Part shown: positions 51,571 to 60,034 of the stretch, in pieces
How the letters are laid out: every line of letters begins with the position of its first letter
Position numbering within the stretch: position 1 is the stretch's first letter
Assembly: GCF_902833085.1 (NCBI RefSeq)
Contig: NZ_CADFEB010000011.1
Coordinates: forward strand, 1-64,000
Direction of reading: 5' to 3'
DNA from: Burkholderia ubonensis
GTDB lineage: Bacteria; Pseudomonadota; Gammaproteobacteria; Burkholderiales; Burkholderiaceae
Length of the DNA stretch: 64,000 nt
Notes under the pieces: generated by a model
The model's input: the letters and a program-made list of their open reading frames with translations, nothing else
The model's database searches: none
What the model was told of the DNA's origin: nothing
Program-made: the position numbers and the translations under genes

Positions 51571-52692
51571 CTACGCCTGCGCCGCGATCCACGCGGCGAT
51601 GTCCGGCCACGCGTCCTTCAGCGTCCGCGACCCCATGAAGAGGCCGATGTGCCCGCCGGGCACGAGCCGGCTCGTCACCTGCGCCGCGGGCGTGCCGAGA
51701 TACTTGACCGCATCGAACACCTGCTCCGGCGTCGTGATGTCGTCGGCTTCGCCCGCGAGCAGGTAGACGGGACAGGTCACGTCCTTCAGGTTCAGCGTGC
51801 GGCCGAGCGCGACGAACGTGCCCTTCGCGAGCCGGTTCTCCTTGAAGAGCTGCACGATCGCCTGCAGGTACCAGCGCCCGGGCAGGTCGATCGGGCTTTC
51901 GTACCAGCTCGCGAACGCCTCCTGCTTGCGCAGGTAGTCCGGATCGTCGATGTGCTCGTACAGGTCGACGTGCTCGGCCAGGTAGTGCTGGTCCGGATGC
52001 ATGTTCTTCCAGCCGCGCAGCATGAAGCGCCCGCGCATCAGCCCGCCGCCCATTTCCACGAGCTCCTCGTAGAACGACGTCGGATACGTGTGCACCATCT
52101 GCCGGATCGGGCCGTTGCCCGCGTCGGTGTCGATCGGCGAACCCGCGAGCACGAGGCTCGCGACCTTGTGCGGAAAGCGCGCCGCGTACATCGCCGCCAT
52201 CCAGCCGCCCTGGCACAGCCCGACGAGGTTGACGCGGCCGCCGAGCTCGTCGACGCAGACGTTCAGCTCCGCCAGGTACTGGTCGATCTCGAGATCCTTC
52301 ATGTCCTCGGTCGCCGATCGCCAGTCGGTCAGGTAGAGGCGGCTCACGCCGTGCTCGCGCAGCGTCTGCATCAGGCTCTGGCCCGGCTGGTAGTCGGCGA
52401 TCATCGCGCTGTGCCCCGCATACGGCGCATCGACGATCGTCGGCAGCCCGCGCGCCGCGCCGTCCGAATAGTCGCGAAAGATCATCGTGCGCAGTTCGAG
52501 CAGCGGCCGGTTCGCGGACGCGAGTGCGGGATGCATCTCGAAATGCAGCTTTTCCTCTTCGGCGAGGAAGTGCAGGTTGCGCGCGGTCAGTTCCGTGCCG
52601 GCCTCGAACATCGCGGCGGCGGCGGCCATCGGCCAGAAGATCGGCAGCGCGGGAATCGGGAACGGCACGCCGGCGGGCGGGGTACGAGTCAT
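51571..52692 (-). CDS. Short PHA synthase-like alpha/beta hydrolase
   Basis: 373 residues. The nucleophile elbow is VGLCQGGW (Cys160), the G-x-C-x-G-G lipase-like box of polyhydroxyalkanoate synthases, with Asp in LAGEADDITTP (about 317-318) and His in VPGGHIGLF (348). The length is close to class III PhaC (about 355) and far below class I PhaC (about 590). No PhaE partner or phasin is adjacent. It is the third gene of pta-ackA-this gene, 27 bases after ackA. Function could be PHA synthesis or acyl-CoA/oligoester turnover; not resolved. Confidence 0.85.
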   Translation of the reverse strand: MTRTPPAGVPFPIPALPIFWPMAAAAAMFEAGTELTARNLHFLAEEEKLHFEMHPALASANRPLLELRTMIFRDYSDGAARGLPTIVDAPYAGHSAMIADYQPGQSLMQTLREHGVSRLYLTDWRSATEDMKDLEIDQYLAELNVCVDELGGRVNLVGLCQGGWMAAMYAARFPHKVASLVLAGSPIDTDAGNGPIRQMVHTYPTSFYEELVEMGGGLMRGRFMLRGWKNMHPDQHYLAEHVDLYEHIDDPDYLRKQEAFASWYESPIDLPGRWYLQAIVQLFKENRLAKGTFVALGRTLNLKDVTCPVYLLAGEADDITTPEQVFDAVKYLGTPAAQVTSRLVPGGHIGLFMGSRTLKDAWPDIAAWIAAQA

Positions 52693-52719
52693 GGGTTCTC
52701 CGGAAGCGGAACAGGCGGT

Positions 52720-53907
52720 TCAAATGGACAAGCGGTCCAGCAGGCCGCGCGTGTGCCGCGCGATCATCAGGTTCTCGTCGGTCGGGATCACGCGCACCGT
52801 CACGCGCGATGCGCCGCCCGAGATCACCGGCCGGTTGCCGGCGTTCGCGGCGGCGTCGAGCTCGATGCCGAGCCAGCCCGCCGCGCGGCAGATTCGCTCG
52901 CGCACCGCGGGCGCGTTCTCGCCGATGCCGGCGGTGAACACCAGCGTATCGAGGCCGCCCAGCACGCCGGCCAGCGCCGCGAGCTCGCGCGCCGCGCGAT
53001 ACGCGAACAGGTCGACCGCATGCGCGGCCGCCGCCGAGTCGCTCGCGAGCAGCGTGCGCATGTCGCTCGACAGGCCCGACACGCCGAGCAGGCCGGATTC
53101 CTCGTAGATCAGGTGTTCGACCTCGTCGATCGTGCGTCCTTCGTGGCGCAGCAGATACAGGATCGCGCCCGGGTCCAGCGTGCCCGTGCGCGTGCCCATC
53201 GGCAGCCCGTCGACCGCGGTGAACCCCATCGTCGTCGCGACGCTGCGGCCTTCCGCAAGCGCGCACAGGCTCGCGCCGTTGCCGAGATGCGCGACGATCG
53301 TGCGGCGCTGCGCCCACGACGCGTCGAGCGCGGCGAGCGCCGTCGCGATGTATTCGTACGACAGCCCGTGAAACCCGTAGCGCATGATGCCCTGCTCCGT
53401 CAGCGCGCGCGGCAGCGCGAATTCGCGTTCGAGCGCCGGCAGCGTGTGATGGAATGCCGTGTCGAAGCACGCAACCTGCGGCAGGTCGGGCGCGAGCGCG
53501 CTCACCGCGCGGATCGCCTCGACGTGATGCGGCTGGTGCAGCGGCGCGAGCGGCGACAGCGACGCGATCTTCGCGAGCACGTCGTCGTCGATCCGCACCG
53601 GCGCGGAAAAATACCGGCCGCCGTGCACGACCCGGTGCCCGACGCCGTCGAACGCCGCGTCGTCGCCGACATGGCGGGCGAACCATGCATGCAGCGCCTC
53701 GATCGCGCCGTGGTGGCCCGTGCCCGCGACCGGGTGGTCGGCCAGCGTCGCGCCGCGCGCGTCCTTCACGACCAGGTGCGGCGCGTCGTGCAGGCTGTCG
53801 ACCTGGCCGTGGACGCCCGCGCCGAGCGAGCGGTCTTCCAGCGTGTCGTAGACGGAGAACTTGAGGCTCGACGAGCCGGCATTCAGCACCAGAACGGGAT
53901 GTTTCAT
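52720..53907 (-). CDS. ackA: Acetate kinase
   Basis: 395 residues. AckA converts acetyl phosphate and ADP to acetate and ATP. Motifs: VLVLNAGSSSLKFSVYD at the N-terminus, GHRVVHGG, CFDTAFHHTLP, RYGFHGLSYEYI, VAHLGNGASLCAL, MGFTAVDGLPMGTRTGTLDPGA (in part) and FTAGIGENAPAVRERIC. All catalytic elements are present. The start overlaps the pta stop (53904-53907, ATGA). Together with Pta it allows ATP formation during fermentation. Confidence 0.97.
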   Translation of the reverse strand: MKHPVLVLNAGSSSLKFSVYDTLEDRSLGAGVHGQVDSLHDAPHLVVKDARGATLADHPVAGTGHHGAIEALHAWFARHVGDDAAFDGVGHRVVHGGRYFSAPVRIDDDVLAKIASLSPLAPLHQPHHVEAIRAVSALAPDLPQVACFDTAFHHTLPALEREFALPRALTEQGIMRYGFHGLSYEYIATALAALDASWAQRRTIVAHLGNGASLCALAEGRSVATTMGFTAVDGLPMGTRTGTLDPGAILYLLRHEGRTIDEVEHLIYEESGLLGVSGLSSDMRTLLASDSAAAAHAVDLFAYRAARELAALAGVLGGLDTLVFTAGIGENAPAVRERICRAAGWLGIELDAAANAGNRPVISGGASRVTVRVIPTDENLMIARHTRGLLDRLSI

Positions 53908-54893
53908 CGCGATGCCCCATCGATGTCGGCAAGGCCGGCGATGCCGGTGCGGCCGGCCGACGCGCGCGTCGCGTGCGCGTAGAGCGCCGCCACCGCGCAG
54001 CTCGCCATCCGCGTGCGCTCGTTGTCGGCGCGGCTCGTCAGGATGATCGGCACGCGCGCGCCGAGCACGATGCCGGCCGCATCGGCGTTCGCGAGGAACG
54101 TCAGCTCCTTCGCGAGCATGTTGCCGGCTTCGAGATCGGGCGCGAGCAGGATGTCCGCATCGCCCGCGACGCTCGAGCCGAGATGCTTGAGCCGCGCGGC
54201 TTCCAGGTTGATCGCGTTGTCGAGCGCGAGCGGGCCGTCGAGCGCCGCGCCCGTGATCTGGCCGCGCTCGGCCATCTTGCAGAGCGCCGCGGCGTCGATC
54301 GTCGACGGCAGCTTCGACGTGACCGTCTCGACCGCCGACAGGATCGCGACCTTCGGCCGGTCGATGCCGAGCACGCGCGCGAGATCGATCGCGTTCTGCA
54401 CGATCTCGGCCTTCTGCTCGAGCGTCGGACGGATGTTGACCGCCGCATCGGTGATGAACAGCGGCTTCGGATAGGTCGGCACATCCATGATGAACACGTG
54501 GCTGAGACGACGCTCGGTGCGCAGGCCGGCGCCGTCGCGCACGACCTCGGCGAGCAGCTCGTCGGTGTGCAGGCTGCCCTTCATCAGCGCGTCGGCTTCA
54601 CCCAGGCGCACCAGCTCGACCGCGCGCGCCGCCGCCGCGTGGCTGTGCGGCGCATCGACGAGCCGGTAGCCGGACAGGCCGATGCCGAGCGACGCGGCGA
54701 GCGCCGTGATGCGCGCCTCGGGGCCGACGAGCACGGGTTCGATGATGCCGGCACGCGCGGCATCGACGGCCGCGCGCAGAGAGACGTCGTCGCACGGATG
54801 TGCGACCGCGACCTTGACCGGGGGAAGCGCACGGCAACGCGCGATCAGCGCGTCGTATTTCTGGTGCGGGCGGGAATCGACGGAATCGGACAT
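53904..54893 (-). CDS. pta: Phosphate acetyl/butyryltransferase (Pta_PTB family)
   Basis: 329 residues from the ATG at 54893; upstream frame extension crosses the promoter. Family motifs are VEPVLVGPEARI-type (IIEPVLVGPEARI), ADALMKGSLHTDELL, LSHVFIMDVPTYPKPLFITDAAVNI (in part), KVAILSAVETVTSKLPSTIDA and DILLAPDLEAGNMLAKEL. This is the short phosphotransacylase form without the N-terminal P-loop domain; acetyl versus butyryl specificity cannot be read from the sequence, but pairing with ackA favours acetyl. First gene of the operon; an FNR-like box lies upstream at 54975-54988. Confidence 0.93.
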   Translation of the reverse strand: MSDSVDSRPHQKYDALIARCRALPPVKVAVAHPCDDVSLRAAVDAARAGIIEPVLVGPEARITALAASLGIGLSGYRLVDAPHSHAAAARAVELVRLGEADALMKGSLHTDELLAEVVRDGAGLRTERRLSHVFIMDVPTYPKPLFITDAAVNIRPTLEQKAEIVQNAIDLARVLGIDRPKVAILSAVETVTSKLPSTIDAAALCKMAERGQITGAALDGPLALDNAINLEAARLKHLGSSVAGDADILLAPDLEAGNMLAKELTFLANADAAGIVLGARVPIILTSRADNERTRMASCAVAALYAHATRASAGRTGIAGLADIDGASR

Positions 54894-54974
54894 CGGGCAA
54901 GGCTCCCTTGTCATGTGGGCGGGGAACGTGCTGCATGCTGCAATGCATTCTTGTGCGAATTCGGCGACGGTTTT

Positions 54975-54988
54975 TTGACATTGGTCAG
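54975..54988. promoter_or_regulatory. FNR/Anr-box-like site in the divergent pta / atpG-like gap
   Basis: TTGAC-ATTG-GTCAG matches the FNR-type dyad (TTGAY-N4-RTCAA) at nine of ten positions. Its centre is 41.5 bp from plausible starts in both directions, with -10-like TAGCAT (55010-55015) for the + strand and AAGAAT (54952-54947) for the - strand. It could switch both divergent units on at low oxygen. Confidence 0.6.
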
Positions 54989-55074
54989 ATATGTCAGGAG
55001 AAGTCCCGATAGCATCGTTTCGTCCGCGACGGCATGCGCACCGCAACCGCCGCACCCTTTCCGCCGGGACACTC

Positions 55075-55941
55075 ATGCATATCCGTGAAATCCGCTCGAA
55101 GATCGCCAGCACCTCGTCCACGCGCAAGATCACGCGTGCGATGGAGATGATGGCGCGCACCAAAATGGCGAGCGCGCAGAAGCGTGCGCGCGATTTCCGC
55201 CCCTACGCCGCCAAGGTGAAAGCGATGGCCGAGCGCCTGATTCGCGACCGGCCCGACTATATGTCGGCGCTGATGGCGCGGCGCGACCCGGTGCGCCGCA
55301 TCGGCCTGATCGTCGTCAGCACCGATCGCGGACTGTGCGGCCCGCTCAACGCGCGGCTCCTCGTCCACTGCGTCGACGCGCTCGAGCAATGGGACCGGGC
55401 CGGCATCGAGTTCGAGCTGAGCGTGATCGGCGCGCGCGGCGTCGCGCCGCTGTCGCGCTACGGCGCGCACATCACCGCCCGCACCGGCAGCCTCGCCGGC
55501 GAGCCGCGTTTCGACGCGCTGCTCGGCGCGCTGCTCGTGCCGCTGACCGCGTTCATCAACGGCGAGCTCGACGAAGTGCGCGTCGCGTACAACCGGCTGA
55601 CGAGCGCGCTGACCTACGAACCGCGGATCGACACGGTGCTGCCGGTCGTCGGCCTCGACGATGCGCCGGATGCCGGCGGCATGGCATCCGACTACCTGTA
55701 CGAACCGGCGCCGCGCCCCGTCGCGGACACCATGCTGCTGCGCTACGTCGAGGCGGTGCTTTATCAGGCCGTCGTCGAGAACTACGCGTGCGAGCAATGC
55801 GCGCGGATGTTCAGCATGCAGACCGCGACCGACAACGCGGACCGCGTGCTGCGCGACCTGCGGAACCTGTACCAGAAGACCCGGCAGGCGCAGATCACCA
55901 CCGAGCTGTGCGAGATCGTCGCCGGCGCGGCGGCCGTCTGA
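55075..55941 (+). CDS. Orphan F1-ATPase gamma-subunit-like protein
   Basis: 288 residues from the ATG at 55075. Both ends of the gamma rotor are conserved: N-terminal helix IREIRSKIASTSSTRKITRAMEMMARTKMASAQ (in part) and C-terminal helix TATDNADRVLRDLRNLYQKTRQAQITTELCEIVAGAAAV (in part), with the middle VVSTDRGLCGPLN. Length is normal. Unlike a real atp operon there is no alpha, beta, delta or F0 gene here; only an epsilon-like gene follows after 12 bases. A full ATP synthase operon is expected elsewhere in the genome. Divergent from pta-ackA over an FNR-like box. Confidence 0.92.
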   Translation: MHIREIRSKIASTSSTRKITRAMEMMARTKMASAQKRARDFRPYAAKVKAMAERLIRDRPDYMSALMARRDPVRRIGLIVVSTDRGLCGPLNARLLVHCVDALEQWDRAGIEFELSVIGARGVAPLSRYGAHITARTGSLAGEPRFDALLGALLVPLTAFINGELDEVRVAYNRLTSALTYEPRIDTVLPVVGLDDAPDAGGMASDYLYEPAPRPVADTMLLRYVEAVLYQAVVENYACEQCARMFSMQTATDNADRVLRDLRNLYQKTRQAQITTELCEIVAGAAAV

Positions 55942-55953
55942 AGGAGGCGCATC

Positions 55954-56418
55954 ATGGAAACCATCCCCGTGCTGCAGCTCGACATCCTGAGCATCGAGAA
56001 CGAGCTGTTTTCCGGCGTCGCGCGCGCCGTGACCGTTCCCGGCGAGAGCGGCGAACTCGGCATCCATCCGCATCATGCGCCGCTCTTCACGCGGTTGCGG
56101 CCCGGTGTCGTGACGATCAGCGATGCGAAGACCGGTGAGCACCGCCGCATTCTCGTCGCGGGCGGCGTGCTGGAGGTGAGCCGGGACGGCGTGACGCTGA
56201 TCGCCGATCACGCGCTGCGCACGCCCGAACTGGACGCGCTGCGGGCGCGAGAGGCGCGCAATGCGGCGAACGACTGGCGACAGCGCTACGCGCACGAAGG
56301 CCGGCGCGCATTCGACTTCGCGGCCGCGCGCGCGGACCTGATGGACGAGATCCGGCGGTTCTTCCTGCTCGCGCTGCGGCAAGGCGCGGCGGGGGAACGG
56401 ACGGGCGGCGCCGGCTGA
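55954..56418 (+). CDS. Orphan F1-ATPase epsilon-subunit-like protein
   Basis: 154 residues from an ATG preceded by AAGGAGG at a 6-base spacing, a near-perfect ribosome-binding site. The N-terminal beta-sandwich has LQLDILSIENELFSGVARAVTVPGESGELGIHPHHAPL (in part) and RRILVAGGVLEV, the core of the epsilon family; the C-terminal helical part (about 90-140) is longer and more Arg/Ala-rich than usual. In normal operons atpD (beta) lies between atpG and atpC; here it is absent and the gap is only 12 bases. The epsilon subunit normally inhibits ATP hydrolysis. Confidence 0.9.
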   Translation: METIPVLQLDILSIENELFSGVARAVTVPGESGELGIHPHHAPLFTRLRPGVVTISDAKTGEHRRILVAGGVLEVSRDGVTLIADHALRTPELDALRAREARNAANDWRQRYAHEGRRAFDFAAARADLMDEIRRFFLLALRQGAAGERTGGAG

Positions 56419-56445
56419 GGGCCGCATGCCGCCCGCGCGCGACGC

Positions 56446-56664
56446 TCAGTCGCGCAGCTTGCGAAAGCGCGGCGTGCCGTCCTCGAGGGTTTCGTTGAAC
56501 ATCGCTTCCGGGCGCACCCACAGCCCGCGCGCGTGCGGCCACAGGTGCTCGTAGACGACGACCGATTCTTCCGTTTCGGAATGGCGTGCGACGCCGATCA
56601 TGCGGTACAGGCCGCCCTTGTAATGACGGTGGGTCGCGAGTTGTTCGGCTTCCTGTTCGGTCAT
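56446..56664 (-). CDS. DUF1653-family small protein
   Basis: 72 residues. The DUF1653 pattern is clear: HYKGGLYRMIGVARHSETEE, VVVYEHLWPHARGLWVRP, then MFNETLEDGTPRFRKL at the end. Proteins of this family are short soluble beta-rich domains of unknown function. It is convergent with the epsilon-like gene and downstream of the GNAT gene on the same strand. Confidence 0.88.
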   Translation of the reverse strand: MTEQEAEQLATHRHYKGGLYRMIGVARHSETEESVVVYEHLWPHARGLWVRPEAMFNETLEDGTPRFRKLRD

Positions 56665-56709
56665 GGTGTGCTTCCTTCTGCGTGGCGAAAAGCGCGTATT
56701 GTATGCGCG

Positions 56710-57153
56710 TCAACGCGCCGTGTAGATGTCGGGCCGCCGCAATTCCATCAGCCGCTCGGGATGCGACGGCGGCTCGAAGCCGACCGGCCGGTACAGCGCG
56801 TGCGCATCGGTCGTCACGAGCATGATGCGGCGCAGCCCCTGCACCATGTCCTGCGCGAATACGTGGTCGATCAGCGCGCGGCCGTAACCCTTGCCGCGTT
56901 CGGCCGGCAGCACGAACACGTCGCACAGGTACGCGAAGGTCGCGTGATCGGTGACGAGCCGCGCGAACCCGACCTGCCGCGCGCCGACGTAGGCGCCGAA
57001 GCACAGCGAGCCGTCGATCGAGCGGTCGAACACGTCGCGCGGAATCCCTTTGGACCAGTACGCTTCGCGATGCAGGAAGTCGTAGATCGCGTCGACGTCG
57101 AGTTCGTGCTTGTCGGTCGAAAATCTCAGCGTGGCGGGGGTGGCAGCGGGCAC
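56710..57153 (-). CDS. GNAT-family N-acetyltransferase
   Basis: 147 residues from a GTG at 57153 with GGAGAG 7 bases upstream; the frame is open much further but overlaps the Fic gene. The acetyl-CoA-binding motif is VFVLPAERGKGYGRALIDHVF (quoted in part), with the preceding strand FARLVTDHATFAYLCDV and the closing LYRPVGFEPPSHPERLMEL. Substrate unknown. It overlaps the 3' end of the Fic gene by 28 bases, so they are probably cotranscribed. Confidence 0.9.
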   Translation of the reverse strand: MPAATPATLRFSTDKHELDVDAIYDFLHREAYWSKGIPRDVFDRSIDGSLCFGAYVGARQVGFARLVTDHATFAYLCDVFVLPAERGKGYGRALIDHVFAQDMVQGLRRIMLVTTDAHALYRPVGFEPPSHPERLMELRRPDIYTAR

Positions 57154-57968
57154 GTCGGCTCTCCGTTGGAGTGGTTGGGAAAATGATCGGCGTCGGGCTG
57201 CGCGGCATACCGCAGCCCGAGCACGTCGAGATACAGATGAAGCGCGCGCCGCACCGCTTCCGCGACCACGCGCGCGATGTCGTCGAACTCGCCGCCGGCG
57301 CACGCGCGGTCCAGCGCGTCGTGGTAGGCAGGTCGGTCTTCGTCGCGAATGATCGCCGGCGGATAGCCGTCCTTCATCAGTTCGAAAGCGAGCATCAGCC
57401 GCGCGGTCCGGCCATTGCCGTCGACGAACGGATGGATCTTCAGGAGCCGCGCATGCAGTTCGGCCGCACGCACGACCGGGTGCAGCCCGCCGGCCTCGCG
57501 ATACCAGCCGATCAGCGCCGCCATGTCGGCGGGCAGGTCCAGGAAGCCGGGCGGCACCGTGCTCGCGCCCGCGATCGCGACGTTCTCCTGGCGGTAGCGC
57601 CGCACTTCGCCGTCGCCGATCCGGTTCAGCACCAGCCGGTGAAGATTGCGGATCTGCCGCTCGGACAGCGCCTCGCGCTTCGACACGATGTCTTCGACAT
57701 AGCCGATTGCGTCGCGATGATGCGTCGCGTCGAGATGTGCGCGCAGGGGTGTCCCGTCGATCGTGATGCATTCGAGCACGGCGCGGGTCTCGTGCTGCGT
57801 CGGGGCGCCGCCCTCGATCGCGCGTGCATGACCGGCCCATTCCCGCACGAGCGCGTCGCGCAACGACGCAACCGCCTGCGGCGACAGCGGACGCGCGGCA
57901 TCGAGCGTCGCCTTGTCGGCGTCGATCGATTTCAGGAATGTCGGGAGCGTGGCGGGCTGGCTGGACAT
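57126..57968 (-). CDS. Fic-domain protein (probable AMP-transferase)
   Basis: 280 residues from the ATG at 57968. The Fic motif HPFVDGNGRTAR lies at about 179-190 with all catalytic residues, preceded by the flap region TVPPGFLDLPADM. Fic enzymes transfer AMP or related groups to protein hydroxyls. The usual N-terminal inhibitory motif of class II Fic proteins is (S/T)xxxE(G/N); here the segment is ARAIEG (48-53), so Glu52-Gly53 are kept but the Ser/Thr is Ala. Overlaps the GNAT gene by 28 bases. Target unknown. Confidence 0.92.
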   Translation of the reverse strand: MSSQPATLPTFLKSIDADKATLDAARPLSPQAVASLRDALVREWAGHARAIEGGAPTQHETRAVLECITIDGTPLRAHLDATHHRDAIGYVEDIVSKREALSERQIRNLHRLVLNRIGDGEVRRYRQENVAIAGASTVPPGFLDLPADMAALIGWYREAGGLHPVVRAAELHARLLKIHPFVDGNGRTARLMLAFELMKDGYPPAIIRDEDRPAYHDALDRACAGGEFDDIARVVAEAVRRALHLYLDVLGLRYAAQPDADHFPNHSNGEPTCPLPPPPR

Positions 57969-58029
57969 CAGGCGTTCCGGAACCGCGTTTGATGTCGGCC
58001 AGTATATCTCCCGGCGGGCGCACCCGCGA

Positions 58030-59106
58030 TCACGGACCGACGTCGATGCGGCCGTAGAGGCCGTCGGCTTCGCCGTTGGACCCCGCGGCGAAGAACAGCG
58101 TGTTGGTGGGCTGACTGTCGAGGCCATTGCCGAATGCCATGCCCCACAGCCCCGCCTCGACGATCGCGCTGCCATCACCGTTCTCGAGAGTCCCGAGCAT
58201 GATCCCGGAAGTCGCATCGAATGCGTGGATCATGCCGTCGCCGAAGTTGCCGATCAGGACGGCATTGCTGAAGCGGCCAAAGTCCGCGGGCGCCGATGCC
58301 ATGCCCCACGGCGCATTCAGCGGCCCGCCCGTGACGAAGCGCTGCAGGAATTGTCCCGACGGGCTGAATACGTCGACCACGCCGAAGCCCGCGCCGGCCA
58401 CGTCGTCGTGCGCCGCCGCGTCCTGCTTCGCATAACTGACGAACAGCTTCGAGCCGATCGCCTGGATGCCGAACGGCGCGAATCCCGCGGGCAGCGCAGG
58501 ATCCTGAAACGCGTTGGCCGCCGTGACCTTGGCGAAGGTCCGGTCGAACACGTCGATCCGGTTGTTGTGGAAGTCCGTCGCGTACAGGAAATTCGCGCCG
58601 TTGTTGCTGGCCATCGCGAGCCCCTTGTAGACGGCAGCGCCGCCGCTGTCGAACACCGTGACGGCCGACGTCGGGTTGACCGCCGGCGACCATGCGGTCA
58701 TGGTCCCGCCCTCGCCCACGAAGATGAAGGCCGCGGGCCCCGATTTGTCGCCCTGGGCCACCACGAAGTCGGTCGTGCCGTTGAACACGATGCCGGTCGG
58801 GTCGGGGTCGCCGCTCGAGCCCGGCGGAATCGTCACGACGAGCGACTGCGGCACGCCGTTGCCATCGTAGAGCGTCGCGTGCTGCGTGCCGTTGTCCGCG
58901 ACCCATGCGAAGCCCTTGGGATTGAAGGCAACGCCCCACGGATTCTTCAGGTTGGCATCCACGTGAGCAGCCGGAAGCGCGCCGTCGGAGACCAGCGCAC
59001 TGACCGCGTACTGCCTGATATGGGAGGAGCCTCCGCCGCACGCGACGACGCTCGCCAGCACGACAACCGCCAATGCAGCGCCGAGTACCCAATGGACCCG
59101 TTTCAT
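58030..59106 (-). CDS. Beta-propeller lipoprotein (TIGR03118-like)
   Basis: 358 residues. The N-terminus has a lipobox (VVLASVVACG). Repeated blades follow, for example NPWGVAFNPKGFAWVADNGT, YKGLAMASNNGANFLYATDFHNNRIDVFD (in part), FAPFGIQAIGSKLFVSYAK and LNAPWGMASAPADFGRFSNAVLIGNFGDG (in part), an NHL/SMP30-like propeller. The family is known from sequence only and has no assigned reaction. It lies 52 bases downstream of the cytochrome c gene on the same strand. Confidence 0.85.
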   Translation of the reverse strand: MKRVHWVLGAALAVVVLASVVACGGGSSHIRQYAVSALVSDGALPAAHVDANLKNPWGVAFNPKGFAWVADNGTQHATLYDGNGVPQSLVVTIPPGSSGDPDPTGIVFNGTTDFVVAQGDKSGPAAFIFVGEGGTMTAWSPAVNPTSAVTVFDSGGAAVYKGLAMASNNGANFLYATDFHNNRIDVFDRTFAKVTAANAFQDPALPAGFAPFGIQAIGSKLFVSYAKQDAAAHDDVAGAGFGVVDVFSPSGQFLQRFVTGGPLNAPWGMASAPADFGRFSNAVLIGNFGDGMIHAFDATSGIMLGTLENGDGSAIVEAGLWGMAFGNGLDSQPTNTLFFAAGSNGEADGLYGRIDVGP

Positions 59107-59158
59107 GATTGCGCTCCGAATGCGAAAGGACCGCTAGTAAACGGACGGGCGGCCGTGT

Positions 59159-59833
59159 TTATTCCGTCCCGGTCACTTCACTCGTTTTTCGCAGCGGGCC
59201 GGTCGCAAGCGTCTCCAGATAAGCCGCTACCGCTCGCATTTCCTGCTCGGACAAATTGTCCGAGACGGCCTTCATCGGTTCGCCGCGCGGCCGTTGTCCG
59301 CTGTGTCGAAAAACCAATAGTTGCTTCATGATGTAATCGGCGTGCTGACCGGCGAGTCGCGGCACGCCACCTGCGCCCTCGCCGTGCAAGCCATGACAGG
59401 TGATGCATGCAGCCACGCCCTGGTCGGGCAAGCCTGACGCAAATATCGCCCGGCCCAGGTCGACGCGTGGCGGATCGCCCGGTTTGCCGGGCGCAGGCGG
59501 CTGGCTGGAAAAGTACGCGGCAAGCTGCTCGATCTGCGTGTCGCTCAAGCGCGAGACACCCCACATGTATTTCTGCGCATTCGGGTCGGCGCGACGATGA
59601 TTCCTGAAGTCCGTGAGTTGGGCGATCAGGTACTCGCGCGGCTGCGCGGCCAGTTTGGGAAACATGGGCGATACCGAGATGCCGTTCGCGCCGTGACAGT
59701 TCGAACACACCTGCTGCGCGATGGTTCTTCCCGCGACGGCCGGACGGTCGATTGCCCGGGACTGCTCCAGACCGTCGCACCCTGTCCCGGCCAACAGGAT
59801 CGCCGGAAGGAGCCGTAGCACCATGTGTTTCAT
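59159..59833 (-). CDS. Dihaem cytochrome c, c4-like
   Basis: 224 residues with a signal peptide (LLPAILLAGTGC) that may be a lipoprotein signal. Two haem c sites, CSNCH (43-47) and CITCH (143-147), sit in two similar halves (PKLAAQPREYLIAQLTDFRNHRR; PRLAGQHADYIMKQLLVFRHSGQR, in part), the pattern of cytochrome c4. Likely a periplasmic electron carrier. The partner enzyme is not in the window, though the propeller gene downstream may be related. Confidence 0.93.
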   Translation of the reverse strand: MKHMVLRLLPAILLAGTGCDGLEQSRAIDRPAVAGRTIAQQVCSNCHGANGISVSPMFPKLAAQPREYLIAQLTDFRNHRRADPNAQKYMWGVSRLSDTQIEQLAAYFSSQPPAPGKPGDPPRVDLGRAIFASGLPDQGVAACITCHGLHGEGAGGVPRLAGQHADYIMKQLLVFRHSGQRPRGEPMKAVSDNLSEQEMRAVAAYLETLATGPLRKTSEVTGTE

Positions 59834-60034
59834 TTCACGCGCCTCCCGCCTGCAGGATGACGCCCGACGTTGCGCGTGTCCGTCGTCATTGGATCGGGCG
59901 TCAGGGTATCTGGCGAAATGCGTGTGCCCGCGGCCGGGAAGACGGGCAGCGTCACGCGTTTCACTGATGACCTAAACGAACGAGCAGGCCGCCTTATTCC
60001 AGCGAATCGTCCAGACTGCTCGATAGGCCGCGCC

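Noticed and set aside
56710..58023. A single 437-codon fusion of Fic-overlapping sequence with the GNAT domain
   Set aside because: The upstream part is the wrong frame of the Fic gene; the GTG at 57153 with its ribosome-binding site gives a normal-length GNAT protein.
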